A stretch of 62,250 nt of DNA, taken from assembly GCF_001936615.1 (NCBI RefSeq), contig NZ_MLBF01000023.1:1-62250 (forward strand), given 5' to 3'. The stretch comes from Desulfosporosinus metallidurans (GTDB lineage Bacteria > Bacillota > Desulfitobacteriia > Desulfitobacteriales > Desulfitobacteriaceae). Below, piece by piece: positions 1 to 7,882 of the stretch. How positions within the stretch are numbered: the stretch's first letter is position 1; each line of letters opens with the position of its first letter. The position numbers were made by a program, and so were the translations under genes. Under the pieces are notes generated by a model. That model made no database searches. It was given only the letters and a program-made list of their open reading frames with translations, and had not been told where the DNA came from.

Positions 1-56
1 TGATAAATAAATATTTGTTTTACTTTAACTATATATCAAATACCGAAATTCAGAAA

Positions 57-915
57 TTACTCCTCATCTCCATCATTCTGATTAATATCCGCCAAACTTT
101 TAAAGCTTTTGGCATTCAAAGGTGTTACTGCTTTTTTCCCTGTCTGTTTTTCATACTGCACACGCTACCTTTGCAACTGAGCCGCCGCGCTGTGCGACTT
201 TTTTATGCTGTTCCATTGTTTCCGGCTCGTCCTGACGGGAAATATCGGTAGTTGTAACCTCAGCGAGCATATTCAGCACTAATTCAACATTAGTCATATT
301 GTCCCGAAGATTTTCTTTTTTAAGTCCTTTAATTTTTTTGTATTGCCTTGTTGTTTTACCTGACCATGTCTGCGTTATCTCATCGGTCAAAATAGCAAAA
401 TCACGTTTATCAGTGACGCCGCGTTTTTCCCATTCATCGGTCAATTCTTTGCGGACTTCAATTGTTTTTAGACGCTGGTTGATCCAATTGCGCGAATATC
501 CTTTTTTAAGATAGGTTTCCAAGGCGCGGTCAATAGCAAGTTCAGGATCCGCTGTTTCATCAATTCTTTCGCTGCCAACACGCGCCAGCCATGACTTAAA
601 TGGTTCAGCTTTTGGTGATGGAATCGACTGAATTAGCCGCAAAAGTTGTTCTGTATCGGCTATATCGGTCATGCGTTTTTTTCCATCCTCAGAAACCATT
701 TTCAACTGTTGACAATTTGTCAACAGTTCAGACCCTTCCTCTTTTAGCCGCTGTTTTAACTTACTCCAATAAAAAGTTGCGCCGCGCTTCGTGGATTGAT
801 CAGTTAAGACACCAATTACGTCTACAATTGAAAAATACCATTTCTCGTGTTTTTCATCCCATAAAACACGAACTCTATTATCTTCGAATAGTTTGATTGT
901 GTTTTCTTTATCCAT
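57..915 (-). pseudogene. Bro-N (antirepressor-like) protein, frameshifted near its C-terminus
   Basis: The first 254 codons read as a Bro-N domain protein. The N-terminal part has the pattern VLWDEKHEKWYFSIVDVIGV, followed by a basic region and the conserved stretch KGLKKENLRDNMTNVELVLN typical of this phage/mobile-element antirepressor-like family. The frame stops at 151-153, but a +1 shift around 153-170 restores a reading frame that ends QNDGDEE at about 57. This matches the usual length of about 285 residues and the usual AVTPLNAK-like C-terminal block. The ATG at 913-915 has a GGAGA ribosome-binding site. The function is unknown; relatives occur in prophages and ICEs as regulators or DNA-binding proteins. 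The shift may be decay or a sequencing error. Confidence 0.7.
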
Positions 916-937
916 TGCAAATCTCCACCGCCCTTGT

Positions 938-969
938 ATTTAACCCTATCGAATTCGATAGGGTTAAAT
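938..969. promoter_or_regulatory. 32-bp perfect palindrome upstream of the Bro-N gene
   Basis: Sixteen-base arms meet at a central GAATTC (951-956), with CCCTATC and GATAGGG in the arms. It lies 23 bp upstream of the Bro-N start codon, where an operator would sit. There is no T-run on either side, so it does not look like a terminator. The binding protein is unknown; autoregulation by the Bro-N protein is a guess. Confidence 0.5.
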
Positions 970-1052
970 TAATCATGCACTATTATTCCAAACATATGTT
1001 CTTGTTTCAATATAATCTGCGTATTATACTTACAAAAAAGACGGTTCATAGC

Positions 1053-1077
1053 ATAAAACAAGCCTCTCAGCTTGTTT
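1053..1077 (-). terminator. Hairpin terminator after the recombinase genes
   Basis: An 8-bp stem (AAACAAGC / GCTTGTTT) with a 6-base loop is followed on the minus strand by TTTTATG. It lies about 85 bp after the stop of the last recombinase gene and would end that transcript. The U-tract is short. Confidence 0.4.
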
Positions 1078-1161
1078 CTTCTGCGTTGGGTTTTGCCCCA
1101 ATCAACCTTGCCGGAGGTCTCACCCTCCATTCCTATTGGCAATTATTAGTATATCACAGCT

Positions 1162-2469
1162 TCAGTCGTTCTGGAATGGCCTTTTATCCTGTGCCCCATC
1201 TGTGCGGAAAATCAAAATAAAGGCATCAAAAACTTGGATTTTATCAACTTCATTCCTGATTATAACATCATCATAGTCACTATTCTGGCAAATCGCTTGA
1301 CCCAGAACATCCTGTAGCCATCCTTCATCCAGAGTGGGGGAGTGATGGCATGCCTCCTTGCCTTTTTCAATCCGTGTCGCACAGCGCCAAACAACCTTAC
1401 CACGTTCAGTTCTTCTCCGATAAGATGCGCCGCAGTCGCCACATACAAGTAAATTCCCTAAAATGTATTTGCTGTTATATTTGCTTCCGCTGATCTCTAC
1501 AGAGCCATCCTTTTTACTGACAAACCTTGAACGCTTGACCATTTCTTCCTGAACCTTGTCGAACACTTCTGAGGAGATAATTGCCGGGTGGCTGTTTTTC
1601 ACATAATACTTGTTTCGCTGCCCGATATTCTTGCTTTTCTTACCGGTCATAAAATCCTCGGTTAAGGTCTTTTGCAGTATTGTATCGCCTTTATATTTCT
1701 CATTGCTCAGCATCTTATCGATGACGCCGGGACACCACTTTGTCAGACCTGTGACGGTGGTGATCCCTTCTGATTCTAAAATCTTAGTGATCTGTATGAT
1801 ACTGCTCCCTTCAAGGTAAAGGCGGAAAATGCGTCTGACCAGCTCCGCTTCCTCCGGTACGATGACCAACTCACCGTTTTTATCCTTGGTGTAGCCTAAA
1901 AACTTATTGTGGTTGACCGAGACGATGCCGTTCTCAAACCGTCTGACCAATCCCCACCGGGTGTTCTCACTTAAGTTCCGGCTTTCCTCCTGCGCCTGGC
2001 TGCTCAGGATGGTTATTAAAAGCTCGCCGGTTCCCTCCAGCGTATTCACGCCTTCTTTTTCGAAGAACACAGCGACGTTCTTTTCCTTGAGCTTACGGAT
2101 GTTCTGCAGGCTGTCCACCGTATTTCTGGCGAACCGGCTGACCGACTTGGTGATGACCATGTCGATTTTTCCTGCCATGCAGTCCTCAATCATGGCGTTG
2201 AAGTCATCGCGCTTTTTGGTGTTTGTGGCGCTTTTACCGTCATCTGCGTAGATACCAGCGAGTTTCCAGTTGGGATTGCTCTTTATTTTTTCGGTATAAT
2301 AGGAAACCTGGGCTTCGTAGCTGGTTTCCTGCTGTTCCAGCGTGGTGCTGACGCGGCAGTATGCCGCAACCCGCAGGGCTTTAAACTGAGGCTTTATACT
2401 CCTGTCATACTCCGGCTTGGAGGGTATAAGAGATATGCTTTTCTTTTTTGCTGTCGCTGTCTGCATCAT
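1162..2469 (-). CDS. Large serine recombinase
   Basis: A 435-residue site-specific recombinase that would cut and rejoin att sites through a 5'-phosphoserine link. The N-terminal resolvase domain has AAYCRVSTTLEQQ with the nucleophilic serine near residue 41, the MVITKSVSRFARN core and the ILSSQAQEESRNLSENT long helix. A Recombinase domain follows, then a zinc ribbon (CGDCGASY ... RRTE ... WRCATRIEKGKEACHH). The C-terminus is short compared with relatives of about 500-550 residues and lacks a long coiled coil. It is the last of three tandem recombinase genes on this strand, an arrangement known from clostridial ICEs where all three may be needed for excision or integration. RBS AAGGAGAAATC precedes the start. 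Confidence 0.9.
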   Translation of the reverse strand: MMQTATAKKKSISLIPSKPEYDRSIKPQFKALRVAAYCRVSTTLEQQETSYEAQVSYYTEKIKSNPNWKLAGIYADDGKSATNTKKRDDFNAMIEDCMAGKIDMVITKSVSRFARNTVDSLQNIRKLKEKNVAVFFEKEGVNTLEGTGELLITILSSQAQEESRNLSENTRWGLVRRFENGIVSVNHNKFLGYTKDKNGELVIVPEEAELVRRIFRLYLEGSSIIQITKILESEGITTVTGLTKWCPGVIDKMLSNEKYKGDTILQKTLTEDFMTGKKSKNIGQRNKYYVKNSHPAIISSEVFDKVQEEMVKRSRFVSKKDGSVEISGSKYNSKYILGNLLVCGDCGASYRRRTERGKVVWRCATRIEKGKEACHHSPTLDEGWLQDVLGQAICQNSDYDDVIIRNEVDKIQVFDAFILIFRTDGAQDKRPFQND

Positions 2470-2487
2470 GATTTCTCCTTCCTTGGT

Positions 2488-3387
2488 TTAGTATCCGGCT
2501 TCCATGGTTAATCCGTTTATAAATTCAAACACCAGCCGATGGTCAGCGTATACAGTGATTTGCTTTATCACTGCCAGAAACAGTTCCTCATCGAATTCTG
2601 TGAGAAGCTGTCTGCCTGAAAACGCCTGCTTCATCTTTTCGGTGTTATATTCGGCGTCATCTATTTTTGCCGTTTTGTAAAGGGCTTGTGCCCGCTTAAA
2701 AATAAGAGCCGGAAGTTCATTGGACGAATACCGCCCTTCTGCTTCCAGCTCCTTAATGCGCTGATCCAACATATTAAATTCAGGGTTATTGGGAATTGGC
2801 TCTTTCTTAGACTTCCGGTCGAGAATTTCTATCCGTGCCAGAATCCTATTGACTGCCTCGAGGAAGGCTTTTTCAATCTGTTCATCCGTGAGGAAACCGC
2901 ATCGGCAGTACACTCGGTTCTTGTAAATATACCTCTTGCACTTCCAGAAGGATTTCTCAGACGTTCTGCCGCAGTGCTCGATGTATTTTCGGTAAACCTC
3001 GCCGCATTCTCCGCATCGGAGCTTTCCGGTGAATAGATACTGGCTGCTTGCACTGTTTGGCTGGATGCTTCGCCCCAGATGATCACAGCGTTCTTTGCGG
3101 CGTTTCTGCACCTGCTCAAACATCTCGGCGTCAATCATCGGCGGATAGAATTCATCCCCAAGGTATTTGACATTCTCCAGTATCTTGCCGATTGAGCCGT
3201 GATTCCAGGAGACTTTATTGTTGGCATTCGGAAATCCCATTTCGGTCAGCCGCTTGGCAAGAGCAGAGGTGGAGGTACCGGATAGATAATCTGCAAATAT
3301 CTTTTTCACAACAGCGGTTTTGGGTTCATCAAGCTGTATTTTTCCTTCTGCCAGCTTATATCCGATGGGCATGTGCCTTTGCATCAT
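2488..3387 (-). CDS. Recombinase-domain protein lacking the resolvase catalytic domain
   Basis: A 299-residue protein that begins directly in the Recombinase domain (PIGYKLAEGKIQLDEPKTAVVKKIF, quoted in part: IGYKLAEGKIQLDEP). It continues with a zinc ribbon (LRCGECGEVY ... WKCKRYIYKNRVYCRC) and a C-terminal helical region ending in an E.I..I.VY.D...FEF strand pattern. It has no YxRVS serine motif, so it cannot cut DNA alone. The start overlaps the upstream recombinase gene by 32 bp, which implies translational coupling. Such catalytic-domain-less partners between two full recombinases recur in clostridial elements, so it is probably a DNA-binding or directionality partner rather than a broken gene. 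Confidence 0.8.
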   Translation of the reverse strand: MMQRHMPIGYKLAEGKIQLDEPKTAVVKKIFADYLSGTSTSALAKRLTEMGFPNANNKVSWNHGSIGKILENVKYLGDEFYPPMIDAEMFEQVQKRRKERCDHLGRSIQPNSASSQYLFTGKLRCGECGEVYRKYIEHCGRTSEKSFWKCKRYIYKNRVYCRCGFLTDEQIEKAFLEAVNRILARIEILDRKSKKEPIPNNPEFNMLDQRIKELEAEGRYSSNELPALIFKRAQALYKTAKIDDAEYNTEKMKQAFSGRQLLTEFDEELFLAVIKQITVYADHRLVFEFINGLTMEAGY

Positions 3388-4987
3388 CCTCTATCGCCTC
3401 CTTCCTGCAGGGTTCGGACAGCTCCAGCCTGTTGATGAGTCGGAAGGTAATTTGTCCGTTTTCCTGTACGATTACCTTGTCTATAGACTGTAAAAATAAA
3501 TCCTCACGGTATTCTTCAATAACGTGAGGATTGTTTCTGATAAGCTCCAGCATTTGTTCTGTTCCCGCAATCTCTATATCGAAGCCGTTATTGTCCAGAA
3601 GCTGGCTCCTTTTCTTTTTCACAGCGGCAAGCTCTATAGTCAGGGCATTTTGCCGCTCTATAAATACCGCAGGGTCGATATACCCTTTCGATACAACTCT
3701 GCTGAGTATATGACCCTGCTCTGTCAGCTCCATGATTCTATTGCTGCATTCCCCGATTTCCTGCTCCTGATGTTCATCCATTCGGAGCTTTTTAAGCGTA
3801 TCCAGCAGGGGAGTGAGGATTTCGTCATAATTGCTTACGAGCTTATTCCACATCACGGTGAAAGCCCATTGAACGTCATCCTCCCGGATTGCCTTCTGGC
3901 TGCATTTGCTGTTGTCCAAAATATGCTGGCGACAGCACCATTGGACCTTCTCATAGGGCTTGCCGATGTAGATTTTCTGCCTCCGCAGAATACCCCTGCA
4001 TTCGCCGCAGAGGATTCTGCTGCTGAAGGCATATCGGCTTTGGTATTTCTGCAAATCGTCCATCCCCATCTGCATTCTACGGTATACAAAGATTTCCTTT
4101 ACTGCCTCCGCCTGTTCATGTGAGATAATGGGTTCATGGTTGTCCTCAACCAGATACTGAGGAAGCTGACCTTTGTTCCTCTTTTTCTTAAAGGGCAGCA
4201 CCTCTGTGGTCATGGTTTTCTGATATAGTAGATTTCCTATGTATATGGGGTTTAAAAGCATTTCCTTTATCACGCCATCGTTCCACTTTTCAGCCGAGCG
4301 TATTGTGGGGATTCCTTCCTCGGACAAATCCTTGGCGATTGCATAAGTGCCCTTTCCATTTAAGTACTCACGGAAAATGCGTCGGACTATAGCAGCTTCT
4401 TCCTCCTGAATTATCAGCTCGCCCTTATCATCCTTGGTATAGCCGTAGGCTGGAGTGCCGAGGATGAATGTGCCGTCTTGAAAACGTTTAACTGCTGCCC
4501 ATTTATTGTTGGTGGAAATGCTTTCGGATTCGCCCTGCGCCAAAGAGCTTAAAATGGTCAGCATCAGCTCGCTTTTCTCTGACAGACTGTTGATATGCTC
4601 CTTTTCAAAATAGACGGCGACGCCAAGTCCCTTCAAACGGCGAATCGCCTCAATGCTGTCCACCGTGTTTCTGGCAAAGCGAGTTAAGGATTTCGTGATG
4701 ATCATATCAATTTTGCCGTCCTCGCAGTCCTTCAGCATCCTCAAGAAGTCATCTCTTTTTGCAAGCTTTGTTCCGCTTCTTGCTTCATCAGCGTAAATTC
4801 CGGCAAACTGCCAGTTCTCTTGATTTTCAATCAAGGCGGTGTAGTATTCAAGCTGTGCGGTAAAGGAATTCTGCTGCTCACGGGAGTCAGTGCTTACCCG
4901 GCAATAGGCGCAAACCCGCTTTTTCGGCTGTAATTGCCGGGCGACCTGCTGCTTGACAGGGTCAATTTTTGTTATCTTTTTTGCCAT
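3356..4987 (-). CDS. Large serine recombinase
   Basis: A full-length recombinase of about 543 residues from the ATG at 4987, chosen because AGGAGAG lies just upstream; the frame is open further upstream without an RBS. The resolvase domain shows VCAYCRVSTDSREQQ with the catalytic serine, MIITKSLTRFARN and ILSSLAQGESESIS. Recombinase and zinc-ribbon domains follow (CGECRGILRRQ ... WCCRQHILDNSKC), then a coiled-coil C-terminus. With the two downstream genes it forms the integration/excision unit. It is the most complete of the three and so the best candidate for the main integrase. Confidence 0.92.
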   Translation of the reverse strand: MAKKITKIDPVKQQVARQLQPKKRVCAYCRVSTDSREQQNSFTAQLEYYTALIENQENWQFAGIYADEARSGTKLAKRDDFLRMLKDCEDGKIDMIITKSLTRFARNTVDSIEAIRRLKGLGVAVYFEKEHINSLSEKSELMLTILSSLAQGESESISTNNKWAAVKRFQDGTFILGTPAYGYTKDDKGELIIQEEEAAIVRRIFREYLNGKGTYAIAKDLSEEGIPTIRSAEKWNDGVIKEMLLNPIYIGNLLYQKTMTTEVLPFKKKRNKGQLPQYLVEDNHEPIISHEQAEAVKEIFVYRRMQMGMDDLQKYQSRYAFSSRILCGECRGILRRQKIYIGKPYEKVQWCCRQHILDNSKCSQKAIREDDVQWAFTVMWNKLVSNYDEILTPLLDTLKKLRMDEHQEQEIGECSNRIMELTEQGHILSRVVSKGYIDPAVFIERQNALTIELAAVKKKRSQLLDNNGFDIEIAGTEQMLELIRNNPHVIEEYREDLFLQSIDKVIVQENGQITFRLINRLELSEPCRKEAIEDDAKAHAHRI

Positions 4988-5068
4988 GGCTTTCTCTCCT
5001 TTCTCTCGTTTTTGGCCTCCTGTCAGCAACACACAATACCACACAAGCTTTGAGATATCCAGGTGTTT

Positions 5069-5230
5069 TTACGCATATACCTTGGAAAGCTCCGGCGTGA
5101 AGGTTTGACGGTTCAATTCATCGATTTTTTTGTACTCGGCAGGGGAGATAAGGCCATTTCGGAGCATGATATCCAACAGCTTTATCGCTACCTTATACTT
5201 CACTTCGTTGGCTGCCTGATTTTTTGACAT
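5069..5230 (-). CDS. Small SHOCT-like conserved protein
   Basis: A 53-residue protein starting at the ATG at 5230 behind GGAGGGCGAGCA. The centre, LLDIMLRNGLISPAEYKKID, resembles the SHOCT-type short helix pair (nGLIt.eEy.kk). It sits between the inactive recombinase-like gene (16 bp upstream) and the catalytic recombinase. Small proteins of this type commonly accompany ICE recombinases. The role is unknown. The same frame is open further upstream, but that overlaps the neighbouring gene and has no RBS. Confidence 0.65.
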   Translation of the reverse strand: MSKNQAANEVKYKVAIKLLDIMLRNGLISPAEYKKIDELNRQTFTPELSKVYA

Positions 5231-5246
5231 ATTGCTCGCCCTCCTT

Positions 5247-5954
5247 TCACTGCAGAGAAAGGAAAGGGCTTTGACAATCCAACTGGATTTGACCCTCCAA
5301 CGGCGAATAAAGCTCCACGCCCAGCTGTTCCAGCCCTCGTAAAAACTCCAGCAATTTTGCCGTATCCCGCCCCAGGCGGTCAACCTTCTTTACCAGCAAT
5401 ACATCCATTCTGCCATCACCGGCAGCCTTCATGATCTCTGCAAGGCCGTGGCGGTCAGAATCCAGACCGCTTCCTATATCCTCAGATTCGCCAACGATCA
5501 CAAATCCTATCTGCTCGGCGTAATCCATGAGCTCCCTTTTCTGCCCTTTCAATACACCGTGGGTATCCTCCGGTGCATCGATTCTGCAGTAAATCCATGC
5601 TCTTTTCTGGCTTTCCCGGCTCAAAAAATCAAGAGCTTCATCAATACTCACAATCGGAATACTGAGAGGTTCCTTTTCGCCCAGCTGCATGGGTACCAGC
5701 TCTTTCGTGATCTCCTGCAGAAGCTTCTGATCCGGGCAGCGGTTAATGAATTCGCCGAAGGTATCCAGAACTAGCCTATCCATCGTATCTGTTAAAACCA
5801 TCTTGTCAGCATGCTCTTTTTTCAGCATGATAAAGCTTGCAATGCTGGACGGGGATTTCTCAAAATAGAATTCCTGATATTCTCCGTCAAGCCCATACAC
5901 ATATCCGATAATTAGATCCTTCTTCAGTAATTGAGACAATGCTTCCTTTTCCAT
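5247..5954 (-). CDS. Resolvase-like protein with catalytic serine replaced
   Basis: A 235-residue protein with two parts. Residues 1 to about 110 are an unrecognised domain (GYVYGLDGEYQEFYFEKSPS, then an MDRLVLDTFGEF region). Residues about 115-225 resemble the N-terminal resolvase domain (WIYCRIDAPED ... LLVKKVDRLGRDTAKLLEFL). In active enzymes the first motif is YxRVST; here RIDA occupies it, so Asp stands where the nucleophilic Ser should be. The arginine-rich DRLGRD motif is kept, so fold and DNA contact may survive without cutting. No Recombinase domain follows. It sits upstream of the recombinase genes and may regulate them or act as an architectural partner; that is inference. Confidence 0.75.
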   Translation of the reverse strand: MEKEALSQLLKKDLIIGYVYGLDGEYQEFYFEKSPSSIASFIMLKKEHADKMVLTDTMDRLVLDTFGEFINRCPDQKLLQEITKELVPMQLGEKEPLSIPIVSIDEALDFLSRESQKRAWIYCRIDAPEDTHGVLKGQKRELMDYAEQIGFVIVGESEDIGSGLDSDRHGLAEIMKAAGDGRMDVLLVKKVDRLGRDTAKLLEFLRGLEQLGVELYSPLEGQIQLDCQSPFLSLQ

Positions 5955-5984
5955 TTCGTTTTCCTCCCTGATATTTTGAATTTA

Positions 5985-6440
5985 ATCTCAGAAGGATACG
6001 GCAGGACGAAAAAAAGACCGCCCTGCCGCATAGTTTCCGAGATCAAAAATGATCTGCTTGTTCTTCATTACGAATTGCCGCTTCTATTCGACACTACTTC
6101 CCGAAGCGAAAAAGCCTTACGGCTTTTAGGGCGACAGCATAGACGGTTTGCCGGTTGAGCAAACACCATAGGATTCTCACCTCTCCCAGGATCTCTGGAA
6201 GCCGCCCCCATTGCTTTAGTCTGTGGCTGGACGGAAGTAGCATTATCACTGTCCATTTCATTGCGAAACAGTCCACCACGGACTGTTTTATGACCGGGCG
6301 TTCCCGCTCGTCACCTTCGATGCCATCGGTTCGACGGATAAAATTCATCCGCAGGCAGTCTTGGCGCGCCCGTCAACGTCGCTGCCGCTTTTCACACGGC
6401 TGGACAGCTCATGTATTTATGCTGCCGGATATGATATTCT
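5985..6440 (-). ncRNA. Candidate large structured RNA (no convincing coding frame)
   Basis: About 560 bp between 5955 and 6516 holds no credible gene but many local inverted repeats. Read on the minus strand these are: CGGAT/ATCCG at 6335-6351; CGGG-AACG-CCCG near 6291-6302; a 9-bp AAACAGTCC stem at 6266-6288; GTTTGC/GCAAAC at 6146-6164; AAAAGCC closed by a GUAA (GNRA-type) tetraloop at 6110-6127; AGATCA/TGATCT at 6040-6055; and CGGCAGG/CCTGCCG at 5999-6028. A GNRA loop and such stem density suggest a folded RNA such as an omegaRNA/HEARO-like or intron-derived RNA, though no matching protein gene is next to it. The exact ends are unknown. Confidence 0.4.
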
Positions 6441-6460
6441 CAAAGAGCAACAAGGGAATA

Positions 6461-6499
6461 AAAAAATCCCCTCACTTCTTTAGGGAAAAAAGTGAGGGG
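6461..6499 (-). terminator. Rho-independent terminator of the sigma factor gene
   Basis: A ten-base arm CCCCTCACTT (6468-6477) pairs with AAGTGAGGGG (6490-6499). On the minus strand the hairpin is followed by a run of T. It sits 18 bp after the sigma factor stop codon. Confidence 0.85.
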
Positions 6500-6516
6500 T
6501 TGCACGGAAAAACTTT

Positions 6517-6933
6517 TTACTTTTCCATCATTTTTTTTAACTTTTTAAGTATCTTGGTTTTGCGGTCGTGTATTGTCATCGATGGAATACCGGTTTCCTT
6601 GGACAGCTGACGCTCGCTTTTACCCTGAAGATAAAGCTCTGCAATGACCATTCTTTCAGACTCATCTAGCATTTTGATGCATTGGCGCAGTTTTACGATC
6701 AACATCTCGGTTATGATCCTCTCCTCCATAGAATCCGTTGCGGCAAAGATTATGTATTCTACAGAGATGCCTTTCTCGTTGCATCCTTCAAGCGAGATAT
6801 TGTTTTCCTCCGCAAGCTTGTCCAGGTACTTTTCCCTATCCCGGCATTGGTAATAGGCTTTATAGACCTCTTTGGTTACTGGGATGTGCTTGCCCCTAAC
6901 GAGCAAGCAATAATTTTCAACATGGTTTTCCAT
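6517..6933 (-). CDS. Small sigma-70-family/region-4 HTH protein of the ICE
   Basis: A 138-residue protein from the ATG at 6933 (GGAGGACAAGCT upstream). The C-terminal half, about residues 85-135, is a sigma region-4-like helix-turn-helix: LDESERMVIAELYLQGKSER, then QLSKETGIPSMTIHDRKTKI and a lysine tail. The N-terminus (LLVRGKHIPVTKEVYKAYYQ) matches the common small sigma-like protein of clostridial ICEs and Tn916-type elements. It ends in a strong terminator. It probably activates transcription of element genes; no target promoter is evident. Confidence 0.8.
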   Translation of the reverse strand: MENHVENYCLLVRGKHIPVTKEVYKAYYQCRDREKYLDKLAEENNISLEGCNEKGISVEYIIFAATDSMEERIITEMLIVKLRQCIKMLDESERMVIAELYLQGKSERQLSKETGIPSMTIHDRKTKILKKLKKMMEK

Positions 6934-7236
6934 ATAGCTTGTCCTCCATTTCGTGAATTTGAAAATCCGGAAATGAAGAACAAGCGGAGGAGATCGGCAG
7001 CAAGCTGCTGTTTTGTTATTGCATAAAATAAAAGCCACTGGTTTTGCTCCTTTCTGGGGAGCCAAACGAGCAGCTTCTTCTGAATGCAGAACCGGCCGGG
7101 CCTGACGCATAGCAATAAAGCTACTCGTCAGGCTCGGCCGGCAGATTTATAATCACTCCGCTTTTATAAGGGGAGGATAGCGTCAAGCGCTGGAATCGAA
7201 TATCGAATGTTCATCTATTTGGTTGTGGAGTTTAGC

Positions 7237-7452
7237 CTATATCAAAGAGTCGGAGATCTGCTTGCTCATATAAACTTCGCTATTGTCCAACATAATTGAA
7301 ACCTGAGACTTGCACAGGTGACATTTTACTTTTACAACATCACTTTCAGCCTCACTCGTTTCAGCTAACATCGCCAGCGCTTCAGAATTTCCGCTGTAAT
7401 CAGCAATTCGACGACCGCAATTCGGACATTTCAGTTTTATCTTTTTCACCAT
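7237..7452 (-). CDS. Small zinc-ribbon protein
   Basis: A 71-residue protein with two Cys pairs (LKCPNCGRRIAD and VKCHLCKSQVSI) about 35 residues apart, a compact zinc ribbon. Its start region is duplicated: a 29-bp unit carrying the GGAGGGT ribosome-binding site and ATG occurs twice in tandem (7441-7498). Translation could therefore begin at either copy, but the upstream copy (MVKKMQEGTRW) runs into a stop. It lies between the ImmR-side promoter and the sigma gene. The function is unknown; the ribbon suggests nucleic-acid or protein binding. Confidence 0.6.
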   Translation of the reverse strand: MVKKIKLKCPNCGRRIADYSGNSEALAMLAETSEAESDVVKVKCHLCKSQVSIMLDNSEVYMSKQISDSLI

Positions 7453-7498
7453 CTCGTACCCTCCTGCATCTTTTTCACCATCTCGTACCCTCCTGCAT
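7441..7498. repeat. Perfect 29-bp tandem duplication spanning RBS and start codon
   Basis: The unit CTTTTTCACCATCTCGTACC (first 20 bases) plus CTCCTGCAT is present twice, at 7441-7469 and 7470-7498. It duplicates the ribosome-binding site and first codons of the zinc-ribbon gene. Confidence 0.95.
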
Positions 7499-7515
7499 CT
7501 TTTTCTCTATCAACA

Positions 7516-7548
7516 CGAACGCCTGCTCTTGAAAAGGGCAGGCGTTCG
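7516..7548. other. Long hairpin in the leader of the zinc-ribbon gene
   Basis: An 11-bp perfect stem CGAACGCCTGC / GCAGGCGTTCG continues inward through TCTT/AAGG pairs to a 3-base loop, about 15-16 bp in all. There is no U-tract on either side. It lies in the 7453-7882 gap, within the leader expected for minus-strand transcripts that start near 7800, so it could affect mRNA stability or elongation. A second small stem, CCTGCC/GGCAGG, is nearby at about 7612-7625. Confidence 0.6.
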
Positions 7549-7751
7549 CAATGATCGGCAACCAGGCTGTCATAGCGTGACATACGCCTTAGACCCTCGG
7601 CTTTGCGTCCCTGCCTTTTGGCAGGTTTGCCCTGAACTTCGTTATATTTAGACGTCATAGTAAGTAAAGCCGTCTTACTTCTTTGCAGACGGTCGTTTTA
7701 GGCAATTCTGTTGATTTCAAGTCAGGCTTAACGTTAGTAAAAAAATACCTC

Positions 7752-7780
7752 TTGACACTATGTGCAACATGGATTATTAT
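7752..7780 (+). promoter_or_regulatory. Promoter of the immR-immA operon
   Basis: A consensus -35 TTGACA (7752-7757), 17-bp spacer and -10 TATTAT (7775-7780) precede immR by about 100 bp. The repeat TGCAAGTTATCTGCA begins just downstream (about 7786) and recurs as TGCAAATTATCTGC at about 7847, so repressor sites overlap the transcript start. Confidence 0.8.
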
Positions 7781-7807
7781 GAATGTGCAAGTTATCTGCA
7801 TATTTGA

Positions 7808-7836
7808 ATTATAGGAAATTAACTTGCACTTGTCAA
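7808..7836 (-). promoter_or_regulatory. Divergent promoter toward the recombinase/sigma side
   Basis: On the minus strand TTGACA (7831-7836), 17-bp spacer and TATAAT (7808-7813) form a perfect sigma-A-type promoter facing left. TAACTTGCAC, the inverted copy of the TGCAAGTTA repeat, lies inside its spacer. This arrangement allows a repressor to shut this promoter while setting its own expression, as in ICEBs1-type switches. Confidence 0.8.
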
Positions 7837-7882
7837 TAGGTAATATGCAAATTATCTGCTTAAACATAGGAGGGCGGTCTGC

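Noticed and set aside
5999..6028. CGGCAGG hairpin as a terminator for the structured region
   Set aside because: The U-run lies in the loop, not after the stem.
6155..6610. Plus-strand open frame of 151 codons over the hairpin region and the end of the sigma gene
   Set aside because: No ribosome-binding site, basic low-complexity composition, overlaps a real gene on the other strand and a terminator.
7446..7658. 70-codon minus-strand frame ahead of the zinc-ribbon gene
   Set aside because: No RBS; runs through the long hairpin and the tandem repeat, and ends by chance in the duplicated start region.
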